From: Parelaphostrongylus tenuis
Lineage: Eukaryota; Nematoda; Chromadorea; Rhabditida; Metastrongylidae
Direction: 5' to 3'
Assembly: GCA_019055375.1 (NCBI GenBank)
Contig: JAHQIW010001246.1
Location: forward strand, 62,001-126,000
Length of the DNA stretch: 64,000 nt
Within the stretch, counting starts at the first letter, position 1; every line of letters begins with the position of its first letter. This document shows, piece after piece, positions 21,628 through 34,200 of this stretch. The translations under genes were made by a program, and so were the position numbers. The notes below the pieces were generated by a model. The model was not told the DNA's origin, did not search any database, and was given only the letters and a program-made list of their open reading frames with translations.

Positions 21628-22954
21628 TTCTTTTATCAATGTATTAGTATATTATATCAAATCCATACAAAACACATTATAATTGATGTTTTCAGATGAG
21701 AAATGGTTATGAGAAAGGAAAAATCTAGTCAGTATCGAAGTCGCCACTGATTACTCTTCGATATTATCAACGAAGAATTTTCATGAGTCTTTATGAGATG
21801 TTGTCGAAGCGTAGAGGCGTTTGTTGCATAAATTTAGATTGTAATTGATGAAATAAGTGCTCTTTTCTACAGCGAACTCTAAATTAGTAAAAGATACAAG
21901 CATAGATTTCATGTAAGTTTTGAAGTGATCTATTACAAAATTTCAGAGCATAAGTTGTTCCGAACCATTATCAATCACAGCACCAGCGGAGAAGAACTAT
22001 CGGTTCAACAGTATTACTTTGAATTTTTTTACATCACAGATCATCACATGAAATTGGCGGATATAAAATATAGAAGTGGACTTAATCTAAATTGCAGGAC
22101 ATTTTCAAGCGTTGAGACAAATGTGCTCTTATGATTGGGAATGCTAGCCTGTTGCTCTGATAACTGGATTTCAGGCTACGGTGAATTCTATTTAGCCGAA
22201 CTATCACTGTTTGAGAGTTATGCCATCCACGGTGTCATTAGTAGATCATCGTCCTTCAACACAGGTCGTTTTGAACATCTGGACGGTAATCCGCCCGCTC
22301 AAAGTTGGTCTAGCAGAATGCACAGTAGATGACTATAAAGGTTTGTAAATGTCATCAAAGAATAAGTCAATGCGTTTTGCCGCAGAAAACGAGCTCTAAT
22401 TACTGGAATTTCAGGCCACGATAACTAGAAGTCTATGATCGCAGCCATTCTGTGAGAGTAATGGAGCAATCAACTACTACCTCTGAGCATTAGGAAGTAT
22501 TCAGGCGATACAGAAGCATAGACTAACCGTCCAAGGAATTTGGAGCCGAAAATAATTAAGTACGATAATTGGTGAGCGCATAGGATGAAGACACAACGCC
22601 CAAGGAGCCATTCAGGGCGGTCGGGACGTAACGAAGCACAATTGTACGACAATATTGTCCGATCTTCAATAAAGCCAACGTACTATATACCCTTTTACAC
22701 AGCAGCATCCTATCTCAAGCGAGTTTATATTCACTGTATAACATGTGTAATTTTGTGGAGCTCCTCATTATTCTCATACATTGATATGCTCCGAAGTCAT
22801 GTTCATCGGCAAAAAGACACGCATATCGCGTGCATGTATAGACAAATATGACAGGTGTATGTACACATGCTACAGCACGCAACATAATACATCGAATGGT
22901 TATTGTATATTCTGGATAGTATCAAAAACAGATTTGTATACTCACCATGAATTG

Positions 22955-23130
22955 CAAAGTATCTTTATCCCTTTGTAACGCTGTAAAATCCAAAATAAAA
23001 TTATGTTACACACTCGAATTTTCGCCTTCATTTCTATCACTCTATAAATCGCTGGAAGCACGTAAAGCATATCAGCGCGTAGAGAATGTTTCACATTACC
23101 AGAATCATACGTTTTTATCTAAAGTTTTTG
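22955..23130 (-). repeat. Interspersed repeat family Q, copy 2
   Basis: Carries the reverse complement of the family Q core (CGCCTTCATTTCTATCAC, ATAAATCGCTGGAAGCA). Absent from the paralogous position near 40,130. Confidence 0.5.
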
Positions 23131-23772
23131 TCTGATGCAATGTGGATGTGTTCAGCAGACAGCAGACTCTCGTAGTGAGACAATCTCGTCCATAGAAAAT
23201 ACTTGACCATTTGCAATGTGGTACTTTTCTTGTCATCGTCAATAGAAGAGTACACAGGACTAAGAGTGCATTGAAGATGACGGCAAAGAGTAGATGCCAT
23301 CGAAAAAATTCGCCTTATACATCACCCATCAGCGGTCGATTGATTTTCTTTCCTAATTCTGCTTCTGCTTGTGAATAAATCATCGTCCAGCACACTTTCA
23401 ATTGAATATAAATATACATCACAAAAATCCTTGCTTACCAAAAAGGACAAGAGTATCTCTTCAAACGACATTAATCTTTGGGACACGAATTGACTGAAAA
23501 TCTCTCTTGGATTAGGATTGCACAAGTGTTCAAAGGCAACATCATTTGGGGGCAAAGGGGGTTTACTTTCGAGTGTATCTATTTGTTAATGCAGAACGCG
23601 TATGATGTGGTAATTAGAGGTGCTCTGGAACACGCACACGTGATCGTCATAACGATTCGACTAGCTAACTTTCACTAAAGTTCGGTGTGGACAAGTAGTT
23701 ATATCTAATCTTCTTTCTTAGCTGACAGGAGACTGGTGCTTATCTCCTTGTCCTTTTCAAAGCCCTCAAAGC

Positions 23773-23870
23773 AGGAGCTTTTTTTCTGGGGTTGACTTAC
23801 CCTTCAGAAAAAAAAGCTGGTTGACGTTTCGACGGCTTTGTTTTTATTCAGGTCTAGACGTACTCTGCCA
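23773..23870 (-). repeat. Inverted repeat plus degraded PLE-type hammerhead tail
   Basis: AGCTTTTTTTCTGG and AGAAAAAAAAGCTGG form an inverted repeat (23,776-23,821) around GGTTGACTTACCC. Immediately next, the minus strand reads CTGAATA...GTCGAAACGTCAACC, resembling the PLE hammerhead 3' half, but position 8 is changed and stem II does not form. Confidence 0.4.
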
Positions 23871-24769
23871 TGCCATATTTGGTTATTTCAATTACGTTTT
23901 GTTAGAAAAAATAAAAGAATTTTGTTCAAAAACAATTTAAATATCTACCTATTAAGACGACTCCCCATTTATCTGCCTTCATGAGACAGCTCACTGAGGT
24001 TTTGTCGTAGTTAACCCCCAAACGGACGGCTGTGGAAATCGATGCGTGTAGAAAGAACTGAGCAGTTTTCGTTGTTTCGATTCAAGCTTTTTCCTCGTTT
24101 GGCAAAAATTTCAGAATTCTTGTATACTTTGATAGAACCAGATTTCCTCTACGTCGCTCATATGCTTCTGGTTTACTTGAACGTGTCTTCTGTAGAGAAA
24201 AAACGCTCGTTTGTTATGCAGTTGTACTGAATTTGGCATTCAAGCAATCGTATTGCATTGTGCAAAGGGAATCACAAGAGAATATCTTTAGTTTTGCTCT
24301 TCCCTAACCTTATACAGGACCTAAGAGTTATGATAAAAATAAAAATTGGAGAATAGCTACTAATTTATCAAAAATTAATATGCATGCTTTATTCTATACG
24401 TAATCATCGAAAACTCTCCACTATAACCAAATTTCTATTAACTGCTCGTTTATTTGATTATTCGAGTTGACGTGCACGAGAAGAGGTTGAGTCTAGCATA
24501 TCGACATTATGCACACTATTGGTCAGAAATATGTGTCTCCAGAGAAGTATTCTCGGTACTTCTCCCCTATCCTCACCCGTATTCAAAAAAGGTTTTTTTT
24601 ATTACTTCTCGAGTGTTTCTGTAATTATTCGACAGCTTGAAATCGAGAATCTGACGATTGCACTTATATTTTTGAATGGTTTTTATGTTATGCTGTAAAG
24701 GTGAAGTAAAAATTTCGGTACTTATATGTTAGATGACGACAAATTTTTAAGCCGATCTCTTTCGATGGA
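23871..24769. other. No gene recognised
   Basis: AT-rich; a 62-codon plus frame at 24,042 has no recognised domain, splice pair or paralogue in the window. Confidence 0.3.
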
Positions 24770-25510
24770 TAGGATCTTTTCATGGAAGTTTTAGTAATAA
24801 TTAGAAAGCTGAAATCTCTGCCTACAAGAAGGTGTTGCCGGTTTTTCTAAGCATCCATTAATGACGCTGTAGCATCTAGAACAAGATTTCTTCTTACTCG
24901 CTTTTCGCCTTCATTTTTATCACGCGTATAAATCGCTGGAAGCAGGAAAAGCATATAGCGTGTAGACAATTGTCCGTAACATCGAATTCTACGTTTTTAA
25001 TCAGAAATTTATGTCGACCTGAAGCAAAAACCCCAACTGAATGACAGTATTTCAAACGCAATCGGTCGTTCCGCCCCTGCTCCGTTACCGCTCTGTGATT
25101 CGGCCGGTTAGTATGGTCGCCGAATAGGTCCTTAGCTGATAAATATGTGAAGGAAGCCACAGCGGCGCATTTCTAGTAAGATAATCGCTTGATCTATTGC
25201 GTAACTCGACAGTGATCTACCGCACTATGTGTTAAATGGCGGCAAATATTGTTATTTTATTGAGGATTTTTTCACCGTATCGGCAGAAACTTTAATAAAA
25301 GCGCATGATTTTGATATAACGGAAATTCTGTACGCGATGATATGCTTTTCGTCTCTCCCAACGATTCATGCCCGTGGTAAAAATGAAGGCGAAATGCGAA
25401 TAGGAAAAAAAATTTTTTTCTGGATGCTACAGCGTACAAAATGGTGTTACAAAGATCCGGCAACATATAGTTGCAGCCAGGGATTTCAGTTTATGAATGA
25501 CTACAGACAC
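24770..25510. repeat. Large imperfect palindrome of repeat family Q
   Basis: Minus arm 24,770-25,040 and plus arm 25,250-25,510 share, in reverse order, the patches ATATGCTTTTC.T, AAATGAAGGCGAAA, GGATGCT/GATGCTACAGCGT and AGGGATTTCAG-like. About 210 bp of spacer lies between. Confidence 0.6.
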
Positions 25511-25799
25511 CTCTAGGAAAAGTTCCTGTGCAGCGAATGAGCTTGGCTCAAAAACTTGTCGCCGATTAACATATAAGTACCAAATTTTCTTTCACATTAG
25601 AGCATCTTTCGCTGGACAGAGGTTTTCATTTATAGTTTCAATAACCATTCTAGCACAAATCTCATCGATCTCAATAATAAACTTAGTTTTTTGAGAAGGA
25701 CATTTTAATACGTTGTTACATGTAATAGATTATTGAGTTTCACACTTGGCACCGTGTTGACCGTGCAGCGCAATTTACATGTGGCGTGGGGTGCGCGCC

Positions 25800-27090
25800 G
25801 AGTGTAAAGCTCGAATTCTTTAGCTGTAACGACGCACTAAGAAGTTTTCTCCTCAAAAACCAAGCATATCCTTGAAATTTTCAAGACATGCGCTATCGAA
25901 TGGGTGTGAAAGCCTGAGAGAAAACCGTGTCTAGCGAAAAATACTCAGATGTGCAACAAGCTTTATTCTTGTTGCTACAGCTCACAAAGAGAATTTTTTT
26001 CAAAAGACAAGCACACCATTGAAATCTTCGAGATTTGTGCTATCGACTGGTTATTGAACGGACGACAACCTAATGCCAATGTTGCAATATGAAGTGCACA
26101 TAAAAGTGAGATTATTACGCGTTAGATTATTACGCGCATTACGCATATGAAAGGCGATCTTATTTTCAGTGTTACAGCGCAATAATGTGATTTCTTTGAA
26201 AATCAAAAGCGCTATTAAATTTGCCGAGATTTGTGTTATTGAAGAATTGTTGATTTTTTGAGGAAAAGCTTTGCTCATCGAGAGATGCATGAGCGCTGAA
26301 TAACATTTCTTTTCACTGTTATACTGTAATATAAAGGACCTCTCGAAAAATAAAATACACTTTTCAAATTTCGAGATTTAAGCTATCGAATACCTACCAA
26401 AATGTCTGGAAAGAACGAAAAATACGTTTTTTTTGAATATGGGTGCTGATAGAGAAGTACTGTATTATATGCAATGGTAAACGCGCGCTCTCCCTACACT
26501 TGCTAGAGCTACGTATTAGAAACATTTCCACTTAGACCTCTATTAGAAATGTTTAGTTGTAGAAGATGTGTTTTCAAGCTACGTTTGCGCAAGACAGACG
26601 GATACCAATGCACAATAGAGGTTGAAAATTTTTTACTTTTCTACAACGAGTGGAATTACCGCTAGAAAAATGGAGGACTTCATGAGAATCAATCACTCTT
26701 CTTAGCAAAACCCTTTGTTAAAATTTCATTCGTGATATCCCATTCTTTATCTAGCGACAGGATACCTCCCATTTATCAACTTCACCTGTATTTGCCTACA
26801 AACCACCTATGACGTCCAAGCGGCGGGGTAGCATTTTAGAAGTGAAAATGTGTTCTTCTTTTCGCTCTCACAGCGTTCTATGATAACCTTTCAAAAACCT
26901 TCTACATTGTTGAAGTCCTCGAGATTTGGGCTATCTATAACTATGAAACTTCAGAAGAGCCATATCAAGCCCAGCGAACAATGAAAAAATTGAGTGTGAA
27001 ACATAATTTTATTTTTGCTATAACGTCGTAAAAAGACTTCTAGAAATTGAATAAGTCGCTGAAATCGCAGAGCTTTAAGCTTGGAATGAT
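25800..27090 (+). repeat. Degenerate satellite-like tandem array, period about 147 bp
   Basis: A motif of the form TTGAAATC.TCGAGATTTG.GCTATCGA recurs near 25,873, 26,013, 26,213, 26,362, 26,911 and 27,058 (spacings 140, 200, 149, 549, 147). Each is preceded by a TTGCTACAGC.. patch and an A-rich TTCTTGAAAA-like patch. Copies are strongly diverged. No coding potential. Confidence 0.55.
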
Positions 27091-27699
27091 TACGAAATAT
27101 CTAGGAGAAAGCATTTGTGCAGCGACAAAAGCCCTCAAACATCGTGTACCTCAGCTGGTACACGTCGTCCCTTATAAGTTAATCTACTATCGTAGAATAC
27201 AGAAAAGTCACGATTGCGAATCAATGATTTTGATTTGTAGCCTTTAGGAATCGCCTTCATTTCCTCCGCGGCAAGCCTGGCATCCTCCAATGACCATGTG
27301 GTAATTTTCTAATGAATTTTATCAGCATAAAAGGAGGTTTGATCGTCAGTAAATGCAAAATATGATAAAAGAAACCTAGTTAGTAAAAGTTCTGAATGAA
27401 ACATTTCAAAACAATCACAAAACAATGAATATCTGCCAGAAGTGATTCTACATATTGCAATGCCATGCCACTTTATTGATAATTCGATGCATTTTCTATA
27501 TCCACTATATCTAATCATGATATCTATATTAATCTAATAATCACTTATATCGAATTTAAACAATTCCAATGCTTCTTCCACAACGCCACATTTTTGAGGG
27601 CGATAACCAGAACGCTTACGAAAAAGTTGCATAGAAAACCGTTACAGATAATTTCGTACTTTCCTAATTATATTTGATCTTTATTTTTCTAAAGAATTT

Positions 27700-28220
27700 C
27701 AGCACTTTACCTGGTCCGTCTCACAGTTTTTTTTTACTGTGCACATTCGTTTTTCGTTTTCGTCTTCCTCTTGAATGTCGTAAAATACTCAGCGAGCACG
27801 TCGACTTGCCATTTTATGAAAAAAGGACTGACTGTGGCGTTCATGGGGTGCTTGTTGTTGACTGTTGGAGGTGTTGGAGTGGGGATAAGGTATTAGGTTG
27901 GCAAAAGTAGTTGTGCTTTCAGACCGCAACTCACTCATTTGACAGAGATATAATGATACACCAAATGATGTACTGATCCATCTTCATAGCGTTTCTTCTA
28001 TGGCGTGGAGTCCAGTGCTTCTAGCATTCAGTTTGTTTTTCGCTTTCTTCTTGAACGTCGTAAAATACTCATTGAGCACTTTGACATGCATTTCCTGCTT
28101 ATGAATCAATGTCGGGCTACTAATTTCATTCCGGGTAATGGGAGGTGAATAGGTAGTTATATTCCTGAGATATTCCCATGAACTTGCAGTAACCGAAGGT
28201 GTGTGAAACAAACATAAGCT
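27700..28220 (-). repeat. Family S SINE fragments
   Basis: Pieces at about 27,770-27,900 and 27,990-28,100 repeat the minus-strand family S body (shared GTGCTTCTAGCATTCA, TTCTTGAACGTCGT and GTTGTTGACTGT patches with 13.8-13.95 kb). Heavily rearranged. Confidence 0.45.
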
Positions 28221-28287
28221 TTGAATTATTCGCAGGCTTTGAGGACCTTTTTCCTCTGCTTAGTAATATGCGCAAGCACACTGCGAA

Positions 28288-28616
28288 GCATATGTGCATA
28301 AAAGGATAAAGGATAAAGCTCTGACGTTGATCAATCCCTAAGGGATGCGCCATGCATTCGATTTCAATTTTTGACTTCGTTTGAGGTGATTGAATGCATA
28401 TCTGGCCTTTACAATGACTCGCGGTGGCCTCCCGCTGAACCGAGTCAGTGCTGCCTATCCTCCTTAACAAGTCTGAGACCTGCCTGGTACCAATTTGCCG
28501 ACCCTGGAGGGATGGATGGCTTGGTGAGCCATGAGCGCGAGATAGAACCATTGACCTCGTGTGCGACGCAGAGCACCTATAACCACTGCGCCACATGCGC
28601 TCTGCATATGTGCATA
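28288..28616 (-). repeat. tRNA-derived SINE, family C, copy 3, with perfect TSD
   Basis: Element 28,301-28,603 on the minus strand, flanked by the 13-bp direct repeat GCATATGTGCATA at 28,288-28,300 and 28,604-28,616. Near-identical to the copy at 12.9 kb. Internal A and B boxes are intact by eye, so it is among the youngest inserts here. Confidence 0.9.
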
Positions 28617-28734
28617 CATTGAGATATATTCACACCACGTGCATACACTGAAATATGTCAACATGCTCCGTTACCAGCTGACGGTGGGCGAACACATTCG
28701 CAGAGAAAGCCATTTTGTGCAGATTTTGATGTAG

Positions 28735-28776
28735 TATATATAAATAAATAAATATAATATATATATATATATATAT
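28735..28776. repeat. (TA)n-rich microsatellite
   Basis: TA/AATA-rich tract. Confidence 0.85.
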
Positions 28777-29109
28777 GTATGGAGTAACTCTAGCTTTTCT
28801 TAGCCAATGTCTCCATGGGCAAGATAATTAGTAAGAAAATATTGGGTGATAATCAACCTATACTAGTCAGTGCATTCATGGCATCTAATCAAAAAGTAAC
28901 ACTCACGATCAACTGTAAGTGTGAGTTTTCTACTGCACTTGACGCCTGTTGCAGATCATTCGCAGTTTGGTTCAAATTAGCCTATAAGCTTTTCTTGGAA
29001 ATACTGTTCAAGCCAAAACTCACTCATTATGAAGAATTTGGTAGTGCGGTGGAACAGCGAATGAAGTTGAAAGTACTTTATTATATTCCGAGTTGATAAG
29101 AATATTACT

Positions 29110-32100
29110 TTTAGCGGTCTTACGTAGATGTTAGATTTATGTCTCGATTGGTATGATTGTTCCGATTTTTGATAGGAAAACTATATAGTTGGACAGAAAT
29201 GAAATTTTGAGATTGCTTTGCACCAGCTAAATTGCTTACTACAAATGAGGCAGTGTTTGCAACTAAATTAACAATAATATTTGACTACCTCACTCAGTGA
29301 ATAGCTAGAATGTGCTTCATATTTTATCGTTAGCTGCAACACATGGTCCGCCGAGACTCACCGAGCCTTTCGTTCTTTTGAAGCCGAAAAATTGGTGGTG
29401 GAGCCTGTTCTGATATCAGTGCACACCTCCAGCCTACATAGAACGTTTAAACACGACTATCGCAGAGTACCCAGGAGAATGGACATACACATTTACAGTA
29501 GTCATCAGAAAAACAAAAAAACTCATTCATTTGTCGTGACAGGCGTAAAAGCTCGCTGATTTTTTTTTGTGATGCTCTTGGGCCGTAAATGTGAGGAAGA
29601 AACTGAGCATAAGAAATGCTGAAATGCTCATAGTAGATGAGAAGCGAGCCATATACGAAGGAAAAGTACATATTTCGGTTTTAATCGTCGTATAGTAGAT
29701 TTGCCAAAATGTGATTAATCTTCAGTACCTCAAGCTCGTTTTGAGCGTTTTATTCCATGATGTCGTTCAAAATTGTAATCATGGGTACATCTGGTCTTGA
29801 AGAACCACAATTTCTCAAGCACGTTCAGAAGTGCAAGCGACTACACCGTATGGATATCTTACTGTTTAATTCATAGAAGCCTAGCCAGTTATTTGAAACA
29901 CAAACTTTCTACTTTCACCATCTATCGCCATACTAGCATTGTTAGTTTTTTTTCTTTGTGTGACTGGTCGTCTTATAAACTGTGCGCCTTTCGACACTTT
30001 TCCCATCCAGTCCGTTCCTCTGCATCACCATCTTGTGAGTTGGATTCAGAATCGCATATAGGTTCGGCTGACGCTTGAAATTTTTGACTTTTTCTGCGAA
30101 TGTCGCCAAAAAATAATCGAATCGATTCTCACACCAATCCAACCCGTTTCAGGGCGCACCAGGTAAGCCGAATAAAGTGAGCTAAGTGCATACAGCTTTG
30201 GACTTTCACACCCTGAATTGCTACGATCGCACTGGATGCCGCCAAAGCAAAGACTTCACGTACTGGCGTCGTTTATTTTTCCCTTTAAAATGTCTGAGCA
30301 AAAAAATTTGATTGCATGTGCTTATTGCTTAGATTGCTGTTGTGGTTGACTTCAACTCATTTTTGCTTGACTATCTTCGGCGTAAAAGTTCTCTATAATA
30401 AACTTACAACGAATTTATAGGTTTCAAATGCTTTTTCTTCAAGGAAATCCATTCGATACGTTTTGAGACTTCAAACTTGAAGCAAATTGCAGGACCGGTT
30501 AACGATAAATCGATGTATTGATCGAATAATTCAGTGTTTTCCATGTCAAGCAGATCTACAGTTGCAGAAATAATGTCTATTCAGTACAGTAGTGATCTAG
30601 TAGAATAAAACTAGATCACTTTTATTGTATTATATTACTATTCTACTCACTTACCATTATTGTTGACAACCATAGATCGCTTAACAAGAGAAACACGTCA
30701 AAATCGGACATGAATCAGCACTAAGATCCAACAGCGCTTGAGGTCGATCATTGAAGTCGGTAATCAACTATGAGTTCATGAACCGGGAGCTTTTCAAAGA
30801 CCAATGCTACACGACAACACTGGATCACTCATTGTACAGTTAACATTGAAAAATTGGAATGAATTTCAGGAAAAAGCAATTATATCGCACACTCTGTTAA
30901 CCAACTACCATTTTTTTCAAGCATCTGAGGATACTAATCTCCCAAATAAGTCAGGTGCTGATTTGGCCACTCTAAAGAGATGGAACGCTTGGTGAGGATA
31001 GGGAGTGAAATCCAAAGACAGAACTTGTATGTATTGCAGCATGACACCTCTAACTACTACGCTACACTCACCTCGGTGTATGCTGGGAGAGAATATGACG
31101 AAAAGAGTTTGCGTAAAGTGCATAAGAGGCACCAAATAATGACAGTAGTTTGGATGGATGGTAGATATACCAATTAGACGGATGTACCAAAATGTAGCGC
31201 TCAGTGCACTGGAGTATCTTTTTCTGAGTCACTAGATGGCACGGAATTATCACTTAATGCAATCGAAGTGCTCGCCTTCGAGGGATCAATAACGAGGAAC
31301 ATTCCATCGTTGTTACGAAGCAAATTCCCAGAACTGGCTTGAATCTCCTATAGAAGTAGTAACGGCGTAGGCTCGCCTGATACAAGAAGATTTCCTGCCT
31401 TTTTGGCGAAGGTCGTTGGACATAGGTTAGACCACCTTGGCCAACTACCTAAAATACCATCAGATAACGAAATAAATGACAAACAACAACTGATAAAAAT
31501 TTTTCTTGAAGGACCCTCGCTTTGGAAACATCGTTATTTTGATGTCATTTTGAAAATTACATAGATCTCAAGGATTCGCTAATAAAACTGCACTGCCTAC
31601 TCAAATTGTCACCTTGTCGCCACTCTCGGATACTCCGGAATGGCGCTTCAAAAAGTTTAGGCTTGCGGTACAACCACGAGCAGAAGACCGATCACCCTCA
31701 TCGCCCTGTGGCGCTAGGTTCAAGCCGGTAAGGTGAAACACGAGTTCAATTCACAGGTGAATATTCAGTCTCCTGTCACCCAAACGATGCAGCGTATCGC
31801 AGACGAGTTTGAAAATCACTTACACTGTTGCACAAAATGAGACCCGCAACGCGGAGCACCACGCGACTGGGTTGGTTTGCAGAATGTTTATGCACCGCCG
31901 GCCTCAAGAACAGCATTAAGATCGGTCTCCGAAATGAGTCGCTACTCATAAAAACCTCGTTGCCGACGAGAAAGTTGTAAGAATCTGGAAGAACTGATTC
32001 AGTTCGGTATAAAATCCTGTTCAAGGCGTAAAAGATGCTGCTGAAATGAAATCTACCATTCAGACGATTGTTAATGAGGAGTTCGAGTAAAGTTATCTCT

Positions 32101-34200
32101 GTAGTACATTCACATTGAATTTCAACACTCAGAGCCACGTATTGACCAAGACAAGATGACAAGTAATTGAAAAGATCCACACAGTTGCAACTAGGTAAAC
32201 ATATATACTTTGGAGCGATTCGGCGTTCACACAGTATGTGTTTATCAAGGTAGACCACTTTTTAGAAGAAGTTACTAACCCTTATTACGTTCACAAACCA
32301 CTTGATATCTGTGTGCCCAAAAACACATACATTGCAACTGCTCCTGAACTCTTAATGATAGCACGTTATATCGTTGTTTGTATTCACAAAAATATCTCTT
32401 GTTCGCAGCCTCCACTATTTTAATGAAGTTGCGAAATGGGCAAAGCATCTATCGTGGACATCATAATAATGACCATTCTATCTTTCCATTCCTCCCCTCG
32501 GAAAATCTTGAGCAATTTGCCCTTCAAATGCCAGTGATATTCACGCAAACAGTTGTACGAAGAGCGAAATCACCGACTGCAAAGTGCTCTTGTTCAAATC
32601 GAGTAGCGCTGTGAATAATGACCGAATAATGACAGTAGAAAGGTCGATGCCAGGAGTATCCCGTATTTCGCAAATGAGAGAAAGGATCCGAAGTTCCGAC
32701 CTATGTCAACGTCCAAGCGCTCTAAAGGAAGACCACTGACCCGTTGGTCCGATTTCTTCACGAAAGCGATGGAAGAAAGATATGATGCTCAGCGAATCTC
32801 CAGAGCGAGGAGGACCCACTGGGCTACTCTTGCACGCGATAAGGAAAAATGGAAAGTTGCTGGTACCCGCTCGAGTCACTCGACGATCAACGGGACGACA
32901 GGTGATACAGGTGATATCAAGAAACAAGACTATAGACATAGCGCTGGTTTAATTGCTTCTCCAAACGCTTCCTTACAGTCAGTAGAAAACTTCTTAGCTC
33001 GGTTAGCTCCAAGATTACAAAGAGAATAGTATGGACGAGCATTTCATGAGATCCATAAAGAAGACGAAATCCTCCAACAGCAGTCCAGGCAACACTCGAA
33101 GTGTCTGAAGACCTGAGGGGATGAGTGCGAGTAAACGATTCGAATGGAGGTACTGGGATTTACAAAGGAATTTAAAAGTTATCAAATAAAAAAAAATTCC
33201 TATTTATCACTGGGAACAAGGGATCACATAATAGTATGACAATGGGAGTGTAGAGGAGAATTTCTCCACAAGCACTCCAAGTATTCAACCTCTCAAACAC
33301 CTTCATTGAATTCGTAATCAAGCACGGAAAGCCATCAAGAGTCATCGAAAAGGTGGCTTCGCGCGTTTTATGGAGTCCATTCATATTCGCTAATGACTAT
33401 AATTTCACTTCCTATCCCTAGATAGTGGTTAATGTGTGGAATTTGCTGGTAGACGATATAGGACGAAAGGTTTAGCTCTGATCACTCCTCAAGGAGTATC
33501 AAGCAAACCATTTTGTCAGCCATCGCAGAAGGAAGTGGATGTCTGCCAGCTGAATATAATTCACCTCGCTGGACTAGCAATTATGTAGGAGAGCAGGCTT
33601 GGTGAACTTCAGGTGTAAGACTAAATCTTGAATGTGCGCGCATATCAACAATATGCGTATATATCAAGTAAAAACGACAAGAATATAACGAAACGAATCT
33701 ACGTAAAGTGCATAAAAGGCTCTAAAATCTTGACTGGAGTTATTTTCTCTTTTTCATGCATAGAAATAGTCCGAAAAACAAGAGTTGCTTAGAGCAGCAC
33801 AGAAAATTCATAGAAACGCTAAAATTGCAGCTGAAATAGATTAAAAAAGTAAAGTAGTAGGCGGAGGTGCAACAGAAAGGACAGTGTTATTGTTTGGGGT
33901 GTAGGGCAAAATGGCTGGTATCAGCGCCATTTAGGGTATCCACTACAAGAAGGTAAAAAAAAATATAAGCAACTTGTTGTTGTATGGGTACGTAATTCAT
34001 AGCCAGCTAACTATGAGGCTGGAAACTAGGCTCTGTCGTAGTTTTTTGCCATTTTTATTCATTCACAATTAAATCATTTCTTAATTTTTTCTATCGGGCT
34101 TGACGACATTCGAAAGCTCGTATTCTCAAAATTCCAAATATGTAAGCCATTTTATTTTCTGGAACTGCATAAAATTCCTTTATTCTCTAGAATCAATACA
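29110..34200 (+). repeat. Segmental duplications SD2 and SD3, right copy, contiguous
   Basis: Here the SD2-like and SD3-like parts are directly joined, while in the left copy they are separated by 12,480-15,030 (SINEs and a PLE tail). This suggests the right copy keeps the older arrangement. Module M lies at about 31,615-31,945. No supported gene; the 160-codon minus frame at 31,776-32,258 runs through module M and neighbouring repeat. Confidence 0.65.
32637..32935 (+). pseudogene. RTE-type non-LTR retrotransposon 3' end
   Basis: The plus frame contains SKGRPLTRWSDFFTKAMEE and RTHWATLARDKEKWK, the C-terminal signature of RTE reverse transcriptases, preceded in another frame by VERSMPGVSRISQMRERIR from further upstream in the same protein; the sequence between is deleted. 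The end runs into GGTGATACAGGTGATATC, the kind of short tandem repeat at which RTE elements end. Inserted in SD3 right copy; absent from the left copy near 17,310. Confidence 0.8.

Larger units (their letters stand above)
20550..23235 (+). repeat. Segmental duplication SD4, left copy
   Basis: Colinear with 36,990-40,205 and, more diverged, with 43,800-44,960. It contains module M at about 21,085-21,260 and a family C SINE. It preserves the empty site of the beta retrozyme (GAACTCTAAATT at 21,874-21,885). A repeat Q copy (22,955-23,130, minus) interrupts it relative to the right copy. Confidence 0.65.

Noticed and set aside
28126..28596. 156-codon minus ORF
   Set aside because: SINE-derived, same frame as at 12.7-13.2 kb.
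31776..32258. 160-codon minus ORF, one of the longest in the window
   Set aside because: Passes through module M and duplicated repeat; the paralogous left copy (15.8-16.6 kb) has a broken frame and no domain is recognisable.
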